Source: JBFHIJ01 sp963678775
GTDB taxonomy: Bacteria; Bacteroidota; Ignavibacteria; Kapaibacteriales; UBA2268
Direction of reading: 5' to 3'
Length of the DNA: 64,000 bases
Assembly: GCA_963678775.2 (NCBI GenBank)
Contig: CAXXGR010000007.1
Location: 558,001-622,000, forward strand
Under the pieces are notes generated by a model that worked only from the letters and a program-made list of their open reading frames with translations, was not told where the DNA came from and ran no database searches. Every line of letters begins with the position of its first letter. The stretch's first letter is position 1. The position numbers were made by a program, and so were the translations under genes. Shown here piece by piece: positions 51,793-60,308 of this stretch.

Positions 51793-51835
51793 AGAATTTT
51801 CTTCTATAGAAATAGAACAGACAGGTTTATTTTAC
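51790..51835. repeat. Dispersed repeat, copy 1
   Basis: This 46-base stretch matches 59774-59820 at 43 of 47 aligned positions (three substitutions and one gap by my alignment). It lies at the 3' end of the minus-strand 124-aa gene, covering its last codons and stop, and runs into the terminator. Core: TTTTCTTCT-A/T-TAGAAATA-G/A-AACAGACAG. Confidence 0.75.
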
Positions 51836-52201
51836 ATCTCTATACGCCGCATCTTCGCTCCAATTTCCATCAGGATTGTTGTATTTATTTAGACAAAAAA
51901 AGCTTACCTTCTCGTCAAATAATAAAGCTGCTATGGGACTAGGTTGCCAAATCTTAAGATTTCTTGCCCATGCTTCACCAATTAAATATTGTTCTATGCA
52001 GAGTGCAGGATTGGACGACATACCCCAGTCGATAAATTCTGAAAATTCTATTTCACTTATTGCTTTATTCATTCCTTTTGCAGCATGTACAGCTAAAGTT
52101 TTTACTTCTACATTTAAATCATTGTCAGCTGAACTCCACTTAAATTCCGTTTCGTTTACTAAGATTGTTTTTATTTTGTCAAACAGTGTATTCATATTCA
52201 T
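51827..52201 (-). CDS. Hypothetical protein, 124 aa
   Basis: I do not recognise this protein. It is a 124-residue soluble product, MNMNTLFDKIKTILVNETEF onward, with helical N-terminal parts (KTLAVHAAKGMNKAISEIEF), a Trp-containing middle (EAWARNLKIWQPSPIAALL) and no signal or membrane segment. The acidic, single-domain appearance is common among orphan accessory or immunity-like proteins, but nothing specific supports that. Its 3' end lies within a dispersed repeat whose other copy flanks a HEPN-type remnant at 59.8 kb, which hints at an accessory origin. It has its own terminator at 51762-51792. Confidence 0.6.
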   Translation of the reverse strand: MNMNTLFDKIKTILVNETEFKWSSADNDLNVEVKTLAVHAAKGMNKAISEIEFSEFIDWGMSSNPALCIEQYLIGEAWARNLKIWQPSPIAALLFDEKVSFFCLNKYNNPDGNWSEDAAYRDVK

Positions 52202-52365
52202 AACAGTTTCTCGTAGTGGTTATTATTTTAGATTTTATCTGACGTATAGAATAATATTCCTAAATATATTATAATATTATACTTGGACATTCGACTCTTT
52301 AAGTAAGTTTCATATTATCTCTTGAATGATGTGGCCGTAACCAACCGATATGTTTGTGCGGCCAT

Positions 52366-53598
52366 TTATTTTATAAGTAGTGAAGAATCACCATAGCTCA
52401 AGAAATTAAAGTCGTTTTTTAAGGCATAATCATAAATATCCCGCCAAAGCTTTTTACCTGTAAAAGCTGCTACGAGCAATATCAATGTACTTTGTGGCAT
52501 GTGAAAATTAGTGATTATACCACGAATTGTATTTAGTTGATAACCCGGCATAATAAATAGCTGAGTTTTGCCTGAAATAAGTTCTAAATTATTCAGATTC
52601 ATAATTTCTAAAATAGCATTTAGTGCTTCATAAGGCGTTGGTAAAACTTTGTTTTGATTTATTATTCTGTATGGATCCCACTGGTGTACGTAAATCTCAG
52701 AGTCGCTTGTTTCTTTGAGTAAAAGTTTAACTCCGTACCAATATATGGATTCTAATGTTCTCAGTGAAGTAGTACCTGTGGCTATTACGTTGTTCATACC
52801 TGAACGGTAATATTCGGTTATGGACTCAATAAAAGCTTTATCCACAAATATCTGTTCTCTATGCATGTCGTGTGAACTAACATCACCTTCACTAATTGGT
52901 TTAAAAGTACCCGGGCCAACATGCAATAACACTTCTCCCTTTTGTACACCTTTCTTTTCTAATTGTTTTAAAATATCATCTGTAAAGTGAAGTCCGGCAG
53001 TTGGAGCTGCCACAGAGCCTTCAGTCTTTGCATATACAGTTTGATATCTGTCCTTGTCAGATTCTTCAGTGTCTCTTTTTATATATGGTGGTAGGGGTAT
53101 TTTACCGGTTTGCTCAATGATTTCTGCAAAAGAAAGCTTATCTTCCCATCTAAATTCTACTTTTGCTTTATTGCCATTTTTTTCAATTACTTCACATAGT
53201 AGAGAATCATCCGTCAAAGGCTTAAGAATAGCTCCTTTTTTTATAGCTCTACCTCCGATAATGCACTCCCAAATACATTTACTATGTGACATCATAGTTA
53301 TTTGAGGGTCGTTCGATGGGGAGACAGGCTCGACCACTAAAATCTCAGCTTTTCCACCGGTTTCTTTTTGACATAGCAATCTTGCAGCAATAACTTTTGT
53401 AGAGTTCATCACAAGAAATGAATCATTAGGCAAAAGCTCAACTATATCAGCAAACTTTTGAGTTTTAATGCTTTCCTCTGTGATTTTACAGTACAGCATT
53501 TTGCTCTGACTTCTGTCAGTGGCAGGGTAACGAGGTATCCTGTTTTCCGGCAAAGTGTAATCGAAATCAGTTAAATCTATTTTAGGAATAAATTCCAT
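52366..53598 (-). CDS. queA: tRNA preQ1(34) S-adenosylmethionine ribosyltransferase-isomerase
   Basis: A 410-residue QueA, which transfers and isomerises the ribosyl group of SAM onto preQ1 in tRNA to give epoxyqueuosine. It has FDYTLPENRIPRYPATDRSQ, SFLVMNSTKVIAARL, the KIPLPPYIKR motif, YQTVYAKTEGSVAAPTAGLH and LHVGPGTFKPI. It is longer than the E. coli enzyme (356) because of internal insertions, as in other Bacteroidota. It is the second queuosine gene of the window, 26 kb from tgt, and has a TATATTTG element 30 bases upstream. Confidence 0.96.
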   Translation of the reverse strand: MEFIPKIDLTDFDYTLPENRIPRYPATDRSQSKMLYCKITEESIKTQKFADIVELLPNDSFLVMNSTKVIAARLLCQKETGGKAEILVVEPVSPSNDPQITMMSHSKCIWECIIGGRAIKKGAILKPLTDDSLLCEVIEKNGNKAKVEFRWEDKLSFAEIIEQTGKIPLPPYIKRDTEESDKDRYQTVYAKTEGSVAAPTAGLHFTDDILKQLEKKGVQKGEVLLHVGPGTFKPISEGDVSSHDMHREQIFVDKAFIESITEYYRSGMNNVIATGTTSLRTLESIYWYGVKLLLKETSDSEIYVHQWDPYRIINQNKVLPTPYEALNAILEIMNLNNLELISGKTQLFIMPGYQLNTIRGIITNFHMPQSTLILLVAAFTGKKLWRDIYDYALKNDFNFLSYGDSSLLIK

Positions 53599-53627
53599 TT
53601 TTAGTTAGCCTATATTTTATGGAGTTG

Positions 53628-53635
53628 CAAATATA
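53628..53635 (-). promoter_or_regulatory. Probable -7 promoter element for queA
   Basis: The minus strand reads TATATTTG, matching TAnnTTTG, 30 bases before the queA start. No preQ1 riboswitch is apparent in the short leader. Confidence 0.45.
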
Positions 53636-53788
53636 TAAAAAACTGATGTTTATAAATAGGGCAATACAAGTATGGAGTTTGAAATAAAAATTAAAACACA
53701 AAAATATCATAAATCATTGTAACTATTTGGTATGATAAGTGTCTATAGTAATATATTGCTGCTATTAATAGATATTTTGGAGTTTATC

Positions 53789-56329
53789 ATGAGAAATCTT
53801 TTTACCGTTTTATTTGTCCTTTTATGCTCTTTACCTTTGCTATCGCAAGGCTTTGATATGGATGAGTATCAATCATTTCTAAATATGATGAAAACAGCAG
53901 ATGCTGATAAGATGATAGACACATATCCTCCCGGCTTGTATAGCGAAAAAACTCAGTTTAACGGAACTATTGATTATTTAGATTCGTTGAAACAAAAATA
54001 TGATTTGACAGAGGATGAATTAGAGTTATTATATCGGCAGAACTTTATGGTTACAGAAAGACTTTCTTACCCAAGCTTCTGGGCAGCCTTAGAAGAAATA
54101 TATCATAAAGATTTGCCTGTTTATATTTCATCTGATTTAATTTTACATGCACTACATAAGTCCTATGATGAGATACTAATAGATTTTGAACAGTATTATA
54201 TTATAGATAAATATGAAGACGCTCTCGAAAAAATGCGAGCTGACTTACCACAGGTTTTACAGAATAATCTAAACTCTGAAATAATAAAGACCTCTGTGCT
54301 TGATGTTGATTTATACTTGACAGTAGCTTATAAGTTGTTAACTGATAATGATGTAGATCCATTGTATTCAGATAATCAAGAAGATTATGATAAGCTAATG
54401 GATTACATTGAACAACTTTCTATGGTGCAATTACCGCTATTTAGTAAAAATCCTCGTATGTATGACTTTTCGCAACTTACTCCTCGTGGGCATTATACTG
54501 ACGTAGCAAGAATGTCGAGATATTTCAAATCGATGATGTGGCTCGGAAGAACAGAATTTTACCTTACTAGTCCAAAAGCGATTGATAATATTCAGAAGTT
54601 GGAAGATTTGCAACGGCAAATATTGGATGCGGTAATTATGACAAATATTGCTGAAAGCTCTGGGGCAGGTGAAAACTTTGCTAAAATTAATGAAATTATT
54701 AAGAGCTTGGTTGGCGAGTCTGATAATGTTACAATGGATAATATGAACGAGTTGATGCAAGAGGCAAATATTAAAGATTACAGTGATTTAGAAAGTATGG
54801 AAAAAGTTAAGGAATTTCAAAATATACTACTTACAAAAGAATATGCTGAACAAAAGATAGTATCGCAACTATTATATACTGATCCAAATGCAAACTTAAA
54901 GACCAAACCAGCTTCAGCATTTCTTCTGATGGGGCAAAGGTTTATCATTGATTCTTATGTCTTCTCAAATGTAGTCTTTGATAGAGTAAAACCGTACAAA
55001 ATGAACTATAGAGCTTTGCCAAAAGCGAATGATATACTCTTTGCACTTGGCAATAATGCAGCAGGTGATTTTCTATATTCAGACTATGAAAAGTTCAATT
55101 ACCAATCAAATTTAGCTGCTTGTAGATATTTGATTGATTCTTATGATGAATCATTTTGGAATAAGTCCTTTTATAATAATTGGCTTTATGCTATAAAGAC
55201 TTTAAATCCTCCTGAAAATATATTGGAATCAAACTTACCAGAATTTATGAAGACTCCTGCATGGTGGCAACACAAAATGAGTAGCCAGCTTGCTGCTTGG
55301 TCTCAATTAAGGCATGATAATCTATTATACGCAAAACAATCATACACAGGTGGAGTAACATGCTCTTTTCCTGAAGTATATTTAGAGCCGGTGCCTGATT
55401 TTTACTTGGCAGTAAATCAATTAGCTAAAAATGCTATAGATATGCTTACTCCATTACAAGATGAAGTGAGCTATGCAGCTGCTGCTATCTCTTATTTTTC
55501 TACATTAGAAACAACAACAAACAAGTTATATACTATATCACAAAAGTTCACAGTCAACGAAGCACTTACGGAAGAAGAAACAACATATTTAAAATCAATA
55601 TTTGATACAAATGAGGCAGGTTGTGCAATTGAATTAGATGGTTGGTTTGCTCGTATGTTCTACCGTTCGCCTGATACAGCAGGGGAATCCGATTATGTTG
55701 TTGCTGATGTGCACACATCAAATATAGATTTTAAAGGTAATGACGGAGTTGGTTGGGTGTATCATGTTGGGACTGGTGATGTAAATATGGCAGTGATTTT
55801 TGCAAGAACTGCAAGTGGTAATATGACTGCTTTTGCAGGACCTGTTTTGAGTTTTTACGAGTATGTATCAGGTGGTTTCAAGAGACATACTGATCAAGAG
55901 TGGGAAGAAACAATTCTCTCACAAGCAACAAGACCCGAATTTACTGATATATATTTAGCTGATAATGACGGAAAGGCTACTCTTGTAAATTATCCTATGC
56001 TACCAGTTGGAATTAATGAAAACCATTCGACACCATCTATATTATCTAATATAAAAATATCTATTACTCCAAATCCTGTGTCTGAAAAGACACATATTGC
56101 ATTCAGAGTTCCGGATAAACTTTCCATTACGGAAGTTGCAGCAGAAATCTATGCTCTTGATGGTACTCTGATATATTCCATTCACAATGGTACTTTACAA
56201 AGTGGAAGTTATGTATTTGATTGGGATGCGACAAACAGCAATGGTATAAAAGTAACATCAGGTAAATATTTGTTAAATATTACTATTGCAGGTCAAATCT
56301 TTAGCGAAACGATAACTGTGGTAAAATAA
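53789..56329 (+). CDS. DUF3160 exported protein with C-terminal type IX secretion-like sorting domain
   Basis: The start is set at ATG 53789, which has TTTTGGAG before it and gives the signal peptide MRNLFTVLFVLLCSLPLLSQ; the longer frame from 53732 would bury it. The 846-residue product is a DUF3160 protein: helical N-terminal region (AALEEIYHKDLPVYISSDLI, LHALHKSYDEILIDFEQYYI), FLLMGQRFIIDSYVFSNVVF, LAAWSQLRHDNLLYAKQSYT and EVYLEPVPDFYLAVNQLAKN. Residues about 770-846 form an Ig-like FlgD/T9SS type A sorting domain: ISITPNPVSEKTHIAFRVPD, IYALDGTLIYS, DWDATNSNGIKVTSGKYLLN. It should be exported and attached at or released from the surface. DUF3160 has no known function. Confidence 0.9.
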   Translation: MRNLFTVLFVLLCSLPLLSQGFDMDEYQSFLNMMKTADADKMIDTYPPGLYSEKTQFNGTIDYLDSLKQKYDLTEDELELLYRQNFMVTERLSYPSFWAALEEIYHKDLPVYISSDLILHALHKSYDEILIDFEQYYIIDKYEDALEKMRADLPQVLQNNLNSEIIKTSVLDVDLYLTVAYKLLTDNDVDPLYSDNQEDYDKLMDYIEQLSMVQLPLFSKNPRMYDFSQLTPRGHYTDVARMSRYFKSMMWLGRTEFYLTSPKAIDNIQKLEDLQRQILDAVIMTNIAESSGAGENFAKINEIIKSLVGESDNVTMDNMNELMQEANIKDYSDLESMEKVKEFQNILLTKEYAEQKIVSQLLYTDPNANLKTKPASAFLLMGQRFIIDSYVFSNVVFDRVKPYKMNYRALPKANDILFALGNNAAGDFLYSDYEKFNYQSNLAACRYLIDSYDESFWNKSFYNNWLYAIKTLNPPENILESNLPEFMKTPAWWQHKMSSQLAAWSQLRHDNLLYAKQSYTGGVTCSFPEVYLEPVPDFYLAVNQLAKNAIDMLTPLQDEVSYAAAAISYFSTLETTTNKLYTISQKFTVNEALTEEETTYLKSIFDTNEAGCAIELDGWFARMFYRSPDTAGESDYVVADVHTSNIDFKGNDGVGWVYHVGTGDVNMAVIFARTASGNMTAFAGPVLSFYEYVSGGFKRHTDQEWEETILSQATRPEFTDIYLADNDGKATLVNYPMLPVGINENHSTPSILSNIKISITPNPVSEKTHIAFRVPDKLSITEVAAEIYALDGTLIYSIHNGTLQSGSYVFDWDATNSNGIKVTSGKYLLNITIAGQIFSETITVVK

Positions 56330-56431
56330 TACGTGTCTTCGATTATATTAGTCAAACTAGCGAACTGCAAGAAGGATATATCTCTTTTAGAATCCTTGCC
56401 ATTGACTGAAAACTTATACATGTCATAAACT

Positions 56432-56467
56432 AAAAAGGGTGTTTCTAGTGAAGAAGCACCCTTTTTT
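56432..56467. terminator. Bidirectional terminator between DUF3160 gene and purB
   Basis: AAAAAGGGTG pairs with CACCCTTTTT across a 15-base loop, giving a T-run on both strands. It lies 17 bp downstream of the purB stop and 100 bp after the DUF3160 gene. Confidence 0.88.
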
Positions 56468-56483
56468 AGAATCAGTAATAAAA

Positions 56484-57779
56484 TTAGTCTAAGCCTAATC
56501 TAGTGAAAATATAATCAGCACTTTTGAAAATATTATCGTGATTGAATAATTTTTCAATATCTTCTTTAGAAATGTGTTGCATCAATTCTTCGTTGTCTAG
56601 AAGTGTTTGCATGAAAGGTACTTTTTCAGCCCATGTTCTCATAGCAGATTTCTGAACCATAACGTATGCTTCCTGGCGTTTTAAACCGCGTTTAGCAAGT
56701 TCTAATAGAACTTTTTGAGAGTTTACCAAACCGTGAGTTATGTTAAGATTTCTTTCCATATTTTCCGGATAAACAAGCAATTTATCTAACAGATTGATTG
56801 CTCTATTTAAAATATAATCGCATGAAATAGTAGAGTCAGGGAAGATAACTCTTTCCACGCTACTATGAGATATATCTCTTTCGTGCCATAAAGCATTATT
56901 TTCGATAGCTGCCAGAGCGTTAGTGCGCAAAAGTCTAGCTTGACCTGCTATGTTTTCTGATGCAATAGGATTACGTTTATGAGGCATAGCAGAGCTACCT
57001 TTTTGACCTTTAGAGAAGAACTCTTCTGCTTCTAAAACTTCAGTTCTTTGTAAGTGTCTGATTTCAATTGCTATTTTTTCAAGCATTGATCCAATCTGTG
57101 CAATCGCAAGCATAAATGAAGCATGGCGGTCTCTTGGTATTACCTGCGTAGAAATATTAGAAACACCAAGTCCCAATTTTTCGCACACAAATTCTTCGAC
57201 TTTTGGAGAAAGATGTTCGTAAGTACCAACTGCACCGGAAATCTGACCAACACAAACTTCTTCCATTGCTGCTTTCAATCTTGTAATATTTCTATTACAC
57301 TCGTCGTACCATAGAGCGAATTTCATACCGAAGGTCATTGCTTCAGCATGAATGCCATGGCTCCTGCCAACGCAAACAGTATGTTTGTGTTCCTTAGCTC
57401 TTCTGGCAAGCACCACTTTCAAGGCTTCTAAATCTTTCATTAGTAACTCTCCGGCTTGTTTTGACTGAACAGCAAGGCAAGTGTCTAATACGTCGCTGGA
57501 AGTCATACCAAGGTGAATAAAACGAGAAACCTTACCGACATATTCTTCCACATTAGTCAAAAATGCAATTACGTCGTGTTTAGTAACTAATTCTATCTCA
57601 TTGATTTTATCAGCATCACAGTTAGCTTTAGCTCTTATTTCTTTAGCTGCATCCATAGGAATAATTCCCATTTCTGCTTGTGCTTCTACTGCAAGCACTT
57701 CTATTTCAAGCCAAATTTTATATTTGTTATCTTCTGTCCAGATTTGTCCCATTTCAGGACGCGTATAACGAGGTACCAT
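56484..57779 (-). CDS. purB: Adenylosuccinate lyase
   Basis: A 431-residue PurB, acting twice in purine synthesis (SAICAR to AICAR; adenylosuccinate to AMP). It has RYTRPEMGQIWTEDNKYKIW, HDVIAFLTNVEEYVG, HLGMTSSDVLDTCLA, VGRSHGIHAEAMTFG and the superfamily signature KGSSAMPHKRNPIASENIAG with the catalytic Ser loop. It is a single-gene unit with a TATATTTG element upstream and a strong terminator after it. Confidence 0.98.
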   Translation of the reverse strand: MVPRYTRPEMGQIWTEDNKYKIWLEIEVLAVEAQAEMGIIPMDAAKEIRAKANCDADKINEIELVTKHDVIAFLTNVEEYVGKVSRFIHLGMTSSDVLDTCLAVQSKQAGELLMKDLEALKVVLARRAKEHKHTVCVGRSHGIHAEAMTFGMKFALWYDECNRNITRLKAAMEEVCVGQISGAVGTYEHLSPKVEEFVCEKLGLGVSNISTQVIPRDRHASFMLAIAQIGSMLEKIAIEIRHLQRTEVLEAEEFFSKGQKGSSAMPHKRNPIASENIAGQARLLRTNALAAIENNALWHERDISHSSVERVIFPDSTISCDYILNRAINLLDKLLVYPENMERNLNITHGLVNSQKVLLELAKRGLKRQEAYVMVQKSAMRTWAEKVPFMQTLLDNEELMQHISKEDIEKLFNHDNIFKSADYIFTRLGLD

Positions 57780-57813
57780 GAAAGATTCTCCGAAATTGAA
57801 AATTATGTAAAAA

Positions 57814-57821
57814 CAAATATA
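57814..57821 (-). promoter_or_regulatory. Probable -7 promoter element for purB
   Basis: The minus strand reads TATATTTG, matching TAnnTTTG, 35 bases upstream of the purB start. No purine riboswitch was recognised. Confidence 0.45.
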
Positions 57822-57857
57822 AGGATTTGTACGCTAATTATCAGTTCATATTAAGAA

Positions 57858-58526
57858 TTAGTGCTTTTTTGCAAGGTCAATGGAATAATTAAGGTATTCC
57901 TTAGCTGCGCTTAGTAATACATGAGGATGTAATCTAACTTTATAATCAGGGTTTACATAATTGAAATTTACTATACCTTTCTTATCAACTATAAAAACTC
58001 CAGGCACAGGTAGAAGATGTAGATTGTTGCCTTGAGTATTCTCAAGTTCGATTCCTAAATCTATATAATCCTGATATACTGATTCGTCAAGCGAATATGC
58101 AATACCTAATTTCTCTGCCAGTTTAGACTCAGAGTCAGAGAGCATCAGTAGTTTATCAGCATGCTGTTTCATACCGGGGGTCATTTTTTCAGGCAAATCT
58201 GAGGATATAGTAACTAACTGATAACCTATATTGATAAGTGAATCCTCTACAGAGTGAATTTGGTCAAAATGTAGATTACAGTAGTAGCACCATCCACCTC
58301 TAAAATATATAAATATGGTAGGCTTTTGACTTATCAGAGAATCAAGTTTAACTAAATCACCGGATACGGATTGTAATGATAAGTTCGGAAAAGTCTCACC
58401 ATTTTTAATTGGATTGACTTTGTAAGGAGAATCAGGTAAAATATTTGTGGTTATTATCGTATTTTGCTCAGAATTTGAGCAAGAAAACGTTAAAACAGAC
58501 AGAAAAAGTAATATAAATTTCCACAT
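57858..58526 (-). CDS. Peroxiredoxin-like (AhpC/TSA) lipoprotein
   Basis: A 222-residue lipoprotein with lipobox LTFSC (acylated Cys near residue 16). The redoxin domain has GETFPNLSLQSVSGDLVKLD, the active site IYFRGGWCYYCNLHFDQI (CxxC), LVTISSDLPEKM and LPVPGVFIVDKKGIVNFNYV. The FRGGWCYYC form is that of the peroxiredoxin-like group with a W-C-P/Y-Y-C motif, thought to act as peroxidases or thiol reductases. It would face the periplasm or surface. It lies alone, 100 bp divergent from the lipoprotein gene at 58645. Confidence 0.88.
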   Translation of the reverse strand: MWKFILLFLSVLTFSCSNSEQNTIITTNILPDSPYKVNPIKNGETFPNLSLQSVSGDLVKLDSLISQKPTIFIYFRGGWCYYCNLHFDQIHSVEDSLINIGYQLVTISSDLPEKMTPGMKQHADKLLMLSDSESKLAEKLGIAYSLDESVYQDYIDLGIELENTQGNNLHLLPVPGVFIVDKKGIVNFNYVNPDYKVRLHPHVLLSAAKEYLNYSIDLAKKH

Positions 58527-58605
58527 TCGAACGAACCCTTGAGTTGTTTGTACTAAATAAAAGAGTTAACGAATATTTTACATTTATAATTTATTCGCTA
58601 TTGTA

Positions 58606-58613
58606 TATCTTTG
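58606..58613 (+). promoter_or_regulatory. Probable -7 promoter element for the IPT-SUMF1 lipoprotein gene
   Basis: TATCTTTG matches TAnnTTTG 31 bases before the ATG at 58645, with TTTA in place of the -33 TTTG at the expected 19-base distance. Confidence 0.45.
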
Positions 58614-58644
58614 TTGAATTAGAATATTGAAAATAGGATTTAAA

Positions 58645-59739
58645 ATGTTTAGAATATTTGCAGCTATACTTATCAGTTCAATTTTAATGACAGCGTGCTT
58701 TGAGTCAGAAAATCCTCTAAAAGAAGACGAATTGCCTATAATTTCTTCTATATATCCAAATATTGGTGTACCCGGAGATACTATGACTATTGAGGGAGTT
58801 CGGTTTGGGGCAGTTAGAGATACCAATATTGTACGTATAAAAGATATTATAGTGGAAGATTACATTTCTTGGAATGATAATCTGATAAAACTTGTTATTC
58901 CTGAGGGAGTCGTTTCTTCGGAGGTAAAAGTTAAAGTTTATCACTATACGAGTAATGGACAAAACTTCACAGCTATGCCTACGAAAATTACCATGAAAAC
59001 TATGTTTCTCGATACGCTATATATGGGCGACACTACTAAGTATGCAGAACTCGATGAGAAGCCAATAAGAAAACTTGCTATGCAGAAAGCTATTTCCATT
59101 AGCACTATTGAGGTAAATCAGGCTCTCTGGAGGTATTTTATGAGATATAATAACTCTAGATATCAACATGATAGTTTGCCTGTTGAGAACTTCTCATTTG
59201 CAGAAGCTTGTACTTTTTGCAATAAAATGTCAGAAAAGGATAATTTGACTCCTGCTTATGTAATTAACGGAGGTCAGGTTACGTGGAATAAAACGGCTAA
59301 GGGCTATAGGCTACCAACTGAAGCAGAGTGGGAAATGGCATGCCGAGCAGAATCTTATAATCAGGATACTTATGCAGGAAATATTTCTCAGGAAAATTGT
59401 TCAGAGCTTGATGAAGCTATGGATGGTGTGGCTTGGTATTGCGGTAATAATAGTGAGACATATTTAGATAAATGGGAATTTACCAAGCCTTTTGCCCGTA
59501 AAGCTGCAAATAATTATGGATTGTTTGATATGCTTGGTAACGCTTGGGAGTTATGCTGGGATTATTACGCACCTTATGACGAAAATGATTTGGTTAATCC
59601 TTCCGGACCTGAAACTGGGAATCTTAGAGTTATACGCGGTGGAGCTTTTGACTCTGACCCTACCGAATGCAGAATGAGTAACAGAGAAACTTTTTCACAG
59701 GATAAAACAGTCACTCTAAGAATTATTAAGTATGAGTAA
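58645..59739 (+). CDS. Lipoprotein with IPT/TIG domain and SUMF1 (formylglycine-generating-enzyme-like) domain
   Basis: The start is set at ATG 58645, which has AGGA upstream and gives MFRIFAAILISSILMTACFE with lipobox LMTAC; a TTG 18 bases earlier is weaker. The 364-residue product has an IPT/TIG domain (about 28-115: ISSIYPNIGVPGDTMTIEGV, RFGAVRDTNIVRIKD) and a SUMF1 domain (about 135-364: ISISTIEVNQALWRYFMRYN, GYRLPTEAEWEMACRAES, NNYGLFDMLGNAWELCWDYY, RVIRGGAFDSDPTECRMSNR). In true FGE two cysteines flank the last element; here the first is Ser and only the second remains, so sulfatase activation is unlikely. A surface binding role is inferred. Confidence 0.85.
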   Translation: MFRIFAAILISSILMTACFESENPLKEDELPIISSIYPNIGVPGDTMTIEGVRFGAVRDTNIVRIKDIIVEDYISWNDNLIKLVIPEGVVSSEVKVKVYHYTSNGQNFTAMPTKITMKTMFLDTLYMGDTTKYAELDEKPIRKLAMQKAISISTIEVNQALWRYFMRYNNSRYQHDSLPVENFSFAEACTFCNKMSEKDNLTPAYVINGGQVTWNKTAKGYRLPTEAEWEMACRAESYNQDTYAGNISQENCSELDEAMDGVAWYCGNNSETYLDKWEFTKPFARKAANNYGLFDMLGNAWELCWDYYAPYDENDLVNPSGPETGNLRVIRGGAFDSDPTECRMSNRETFSQDKTVTLRIIKYE

Positions 59740-59773
59740 TGTTGTGAAAGAGAGACTTAGTTTATGTTTGAGT

Positions 59774-59820
59774 CCTATAATTTTCTTCTTTAGAAATAAA
59801 ACAGACAGAGTTTATTTTAC
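59774..59820. repeat. Dispersed repeat, copy 2
   Basis: The second copy of the 51790-51835 repeat (43 of 47 aligned positions identical). It lies directly downstream of the stop of the HEPN-type remnant on the minus strand, the same orientation relative to its gene as copy 1. Confidence 0.75.
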
Positions 59821-59821
59821 A

Positions 59822-60016
59822 CTACCTCTGTGAGTCAGTAATCAAGCCTTGATTGAAAGCTTCACAAGTTGGAAATCTTGAACCTATGATACTGCTGATG
59901 TCTTCATATTCTAAAAAGTCTTCCATTAGCTTACACGCTAATTCGTGTGTAAATTCAAATCTTTCAATGGTACCTTCTTTTTCTAAATCAGAAGGATTAG
60001 GACAATAATGTAATTT
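59822..60016 (-). pseudogene. Remnant of a HEPN-type nucleotidyltransferase substrate-binding protein
   Basis: The minus strand reads KLHYCPNPSDLEKEGTIERF, then EFTHELACKLMEDFLEYEDI and SSIIGSRFPTCEAFNQGLIT, before a TAG stop. It matches the HI0074/PF08780-like pattern LEKEGxIxRFExTxELAxK, DyLEYEGI, P..V..EAFxxGLI. Such HEPN proteins pair with small MNT nucleotidyltransferases in toxin-antitoxin modules. There is no start codon after the upstream stop; about 30 N-terminal residues are missing, and the C-terminal half with the RxxxxH catalytic motif is gone. No partner nucleotidyltransferase gene is visible. A dispersed repeat abuts its end. Confidence 0.65.
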
Positions 60017-60102
60017 TTAAATCTTATACAACCATCTAATGTCTGAATTTATCCCAAAAATGTCGTTAGAAATGATGAAAATGGCTTTAAGTAGTTAAAT
60101 GG

Positions 60103-60122
60103 CAAGGGGTTGAAGCCCCTTG
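60103..60122. repeat. GC-rich palindromic hairpin
   Basis: CAAGGGG and CCCCTTG pair perfectly around TTGAAG. The GC content stands out from the surrounding AT-rich sequence and no T-run follows, so it looks like a small palindromic intergenic element rather than a terminator. Confidence 0.5.
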
Positions 60123-60247
60123 TTCAATAAGCGATAACATAATATTTTCTTATAAGAATCAGAGAACATTTGCCAAGATTCTATAGTCATTCACAGTACT
60201 TTTTGTAACATCTAATGACAAATCCGGGTTTATGTAAATATACCTCA

Positions 60248-60280
60248 AAATTTACTATTTTATGCCAAAATAGTAAATTT
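60248..60280. repeat. 14-bp perfect inverted repeat
   Basis: AAATTTACTATTTT and AAAATAGTAAATTT flank a 5-base spacer, 29 bp downstream of the PD40/OmpA gene stop. It may act as that gene's terminator on the minus strand, although the T-run is short. Confidence 0.55.
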
Positions 60281-60308
60281 ATATTACATTAGAAAGTAGA
60301 ATTGATTG

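Larger units (their letters stand above)
59740..60308. other. Gene-poor stretch with decayed sequence
   Basis: About 570 bp between two lipoprotein genes contain no intact gene. It holds copy 2 of the dispersed repeat, the HEPN-type remnant, a 7-bp-stem GC-rich hairpin (60103-60122) and a long AT-rich inverted repeat (60248-60280). The rest shows no recognisable coding or RNA signature. Confidence 0.6.

Noticed and set aside
52332..52364. Terminator after queA (TGGCCG / CGGCCA)
   Set aside because: Only a 6-bp stem with a 21-base loop and no T-run on the minus strand.
58645..59739. Sulfatase-activating FGE
   Set aside because: Only one of the two catalytic cysteines is present, and the protein is a lipoprotein with an IPT domain.
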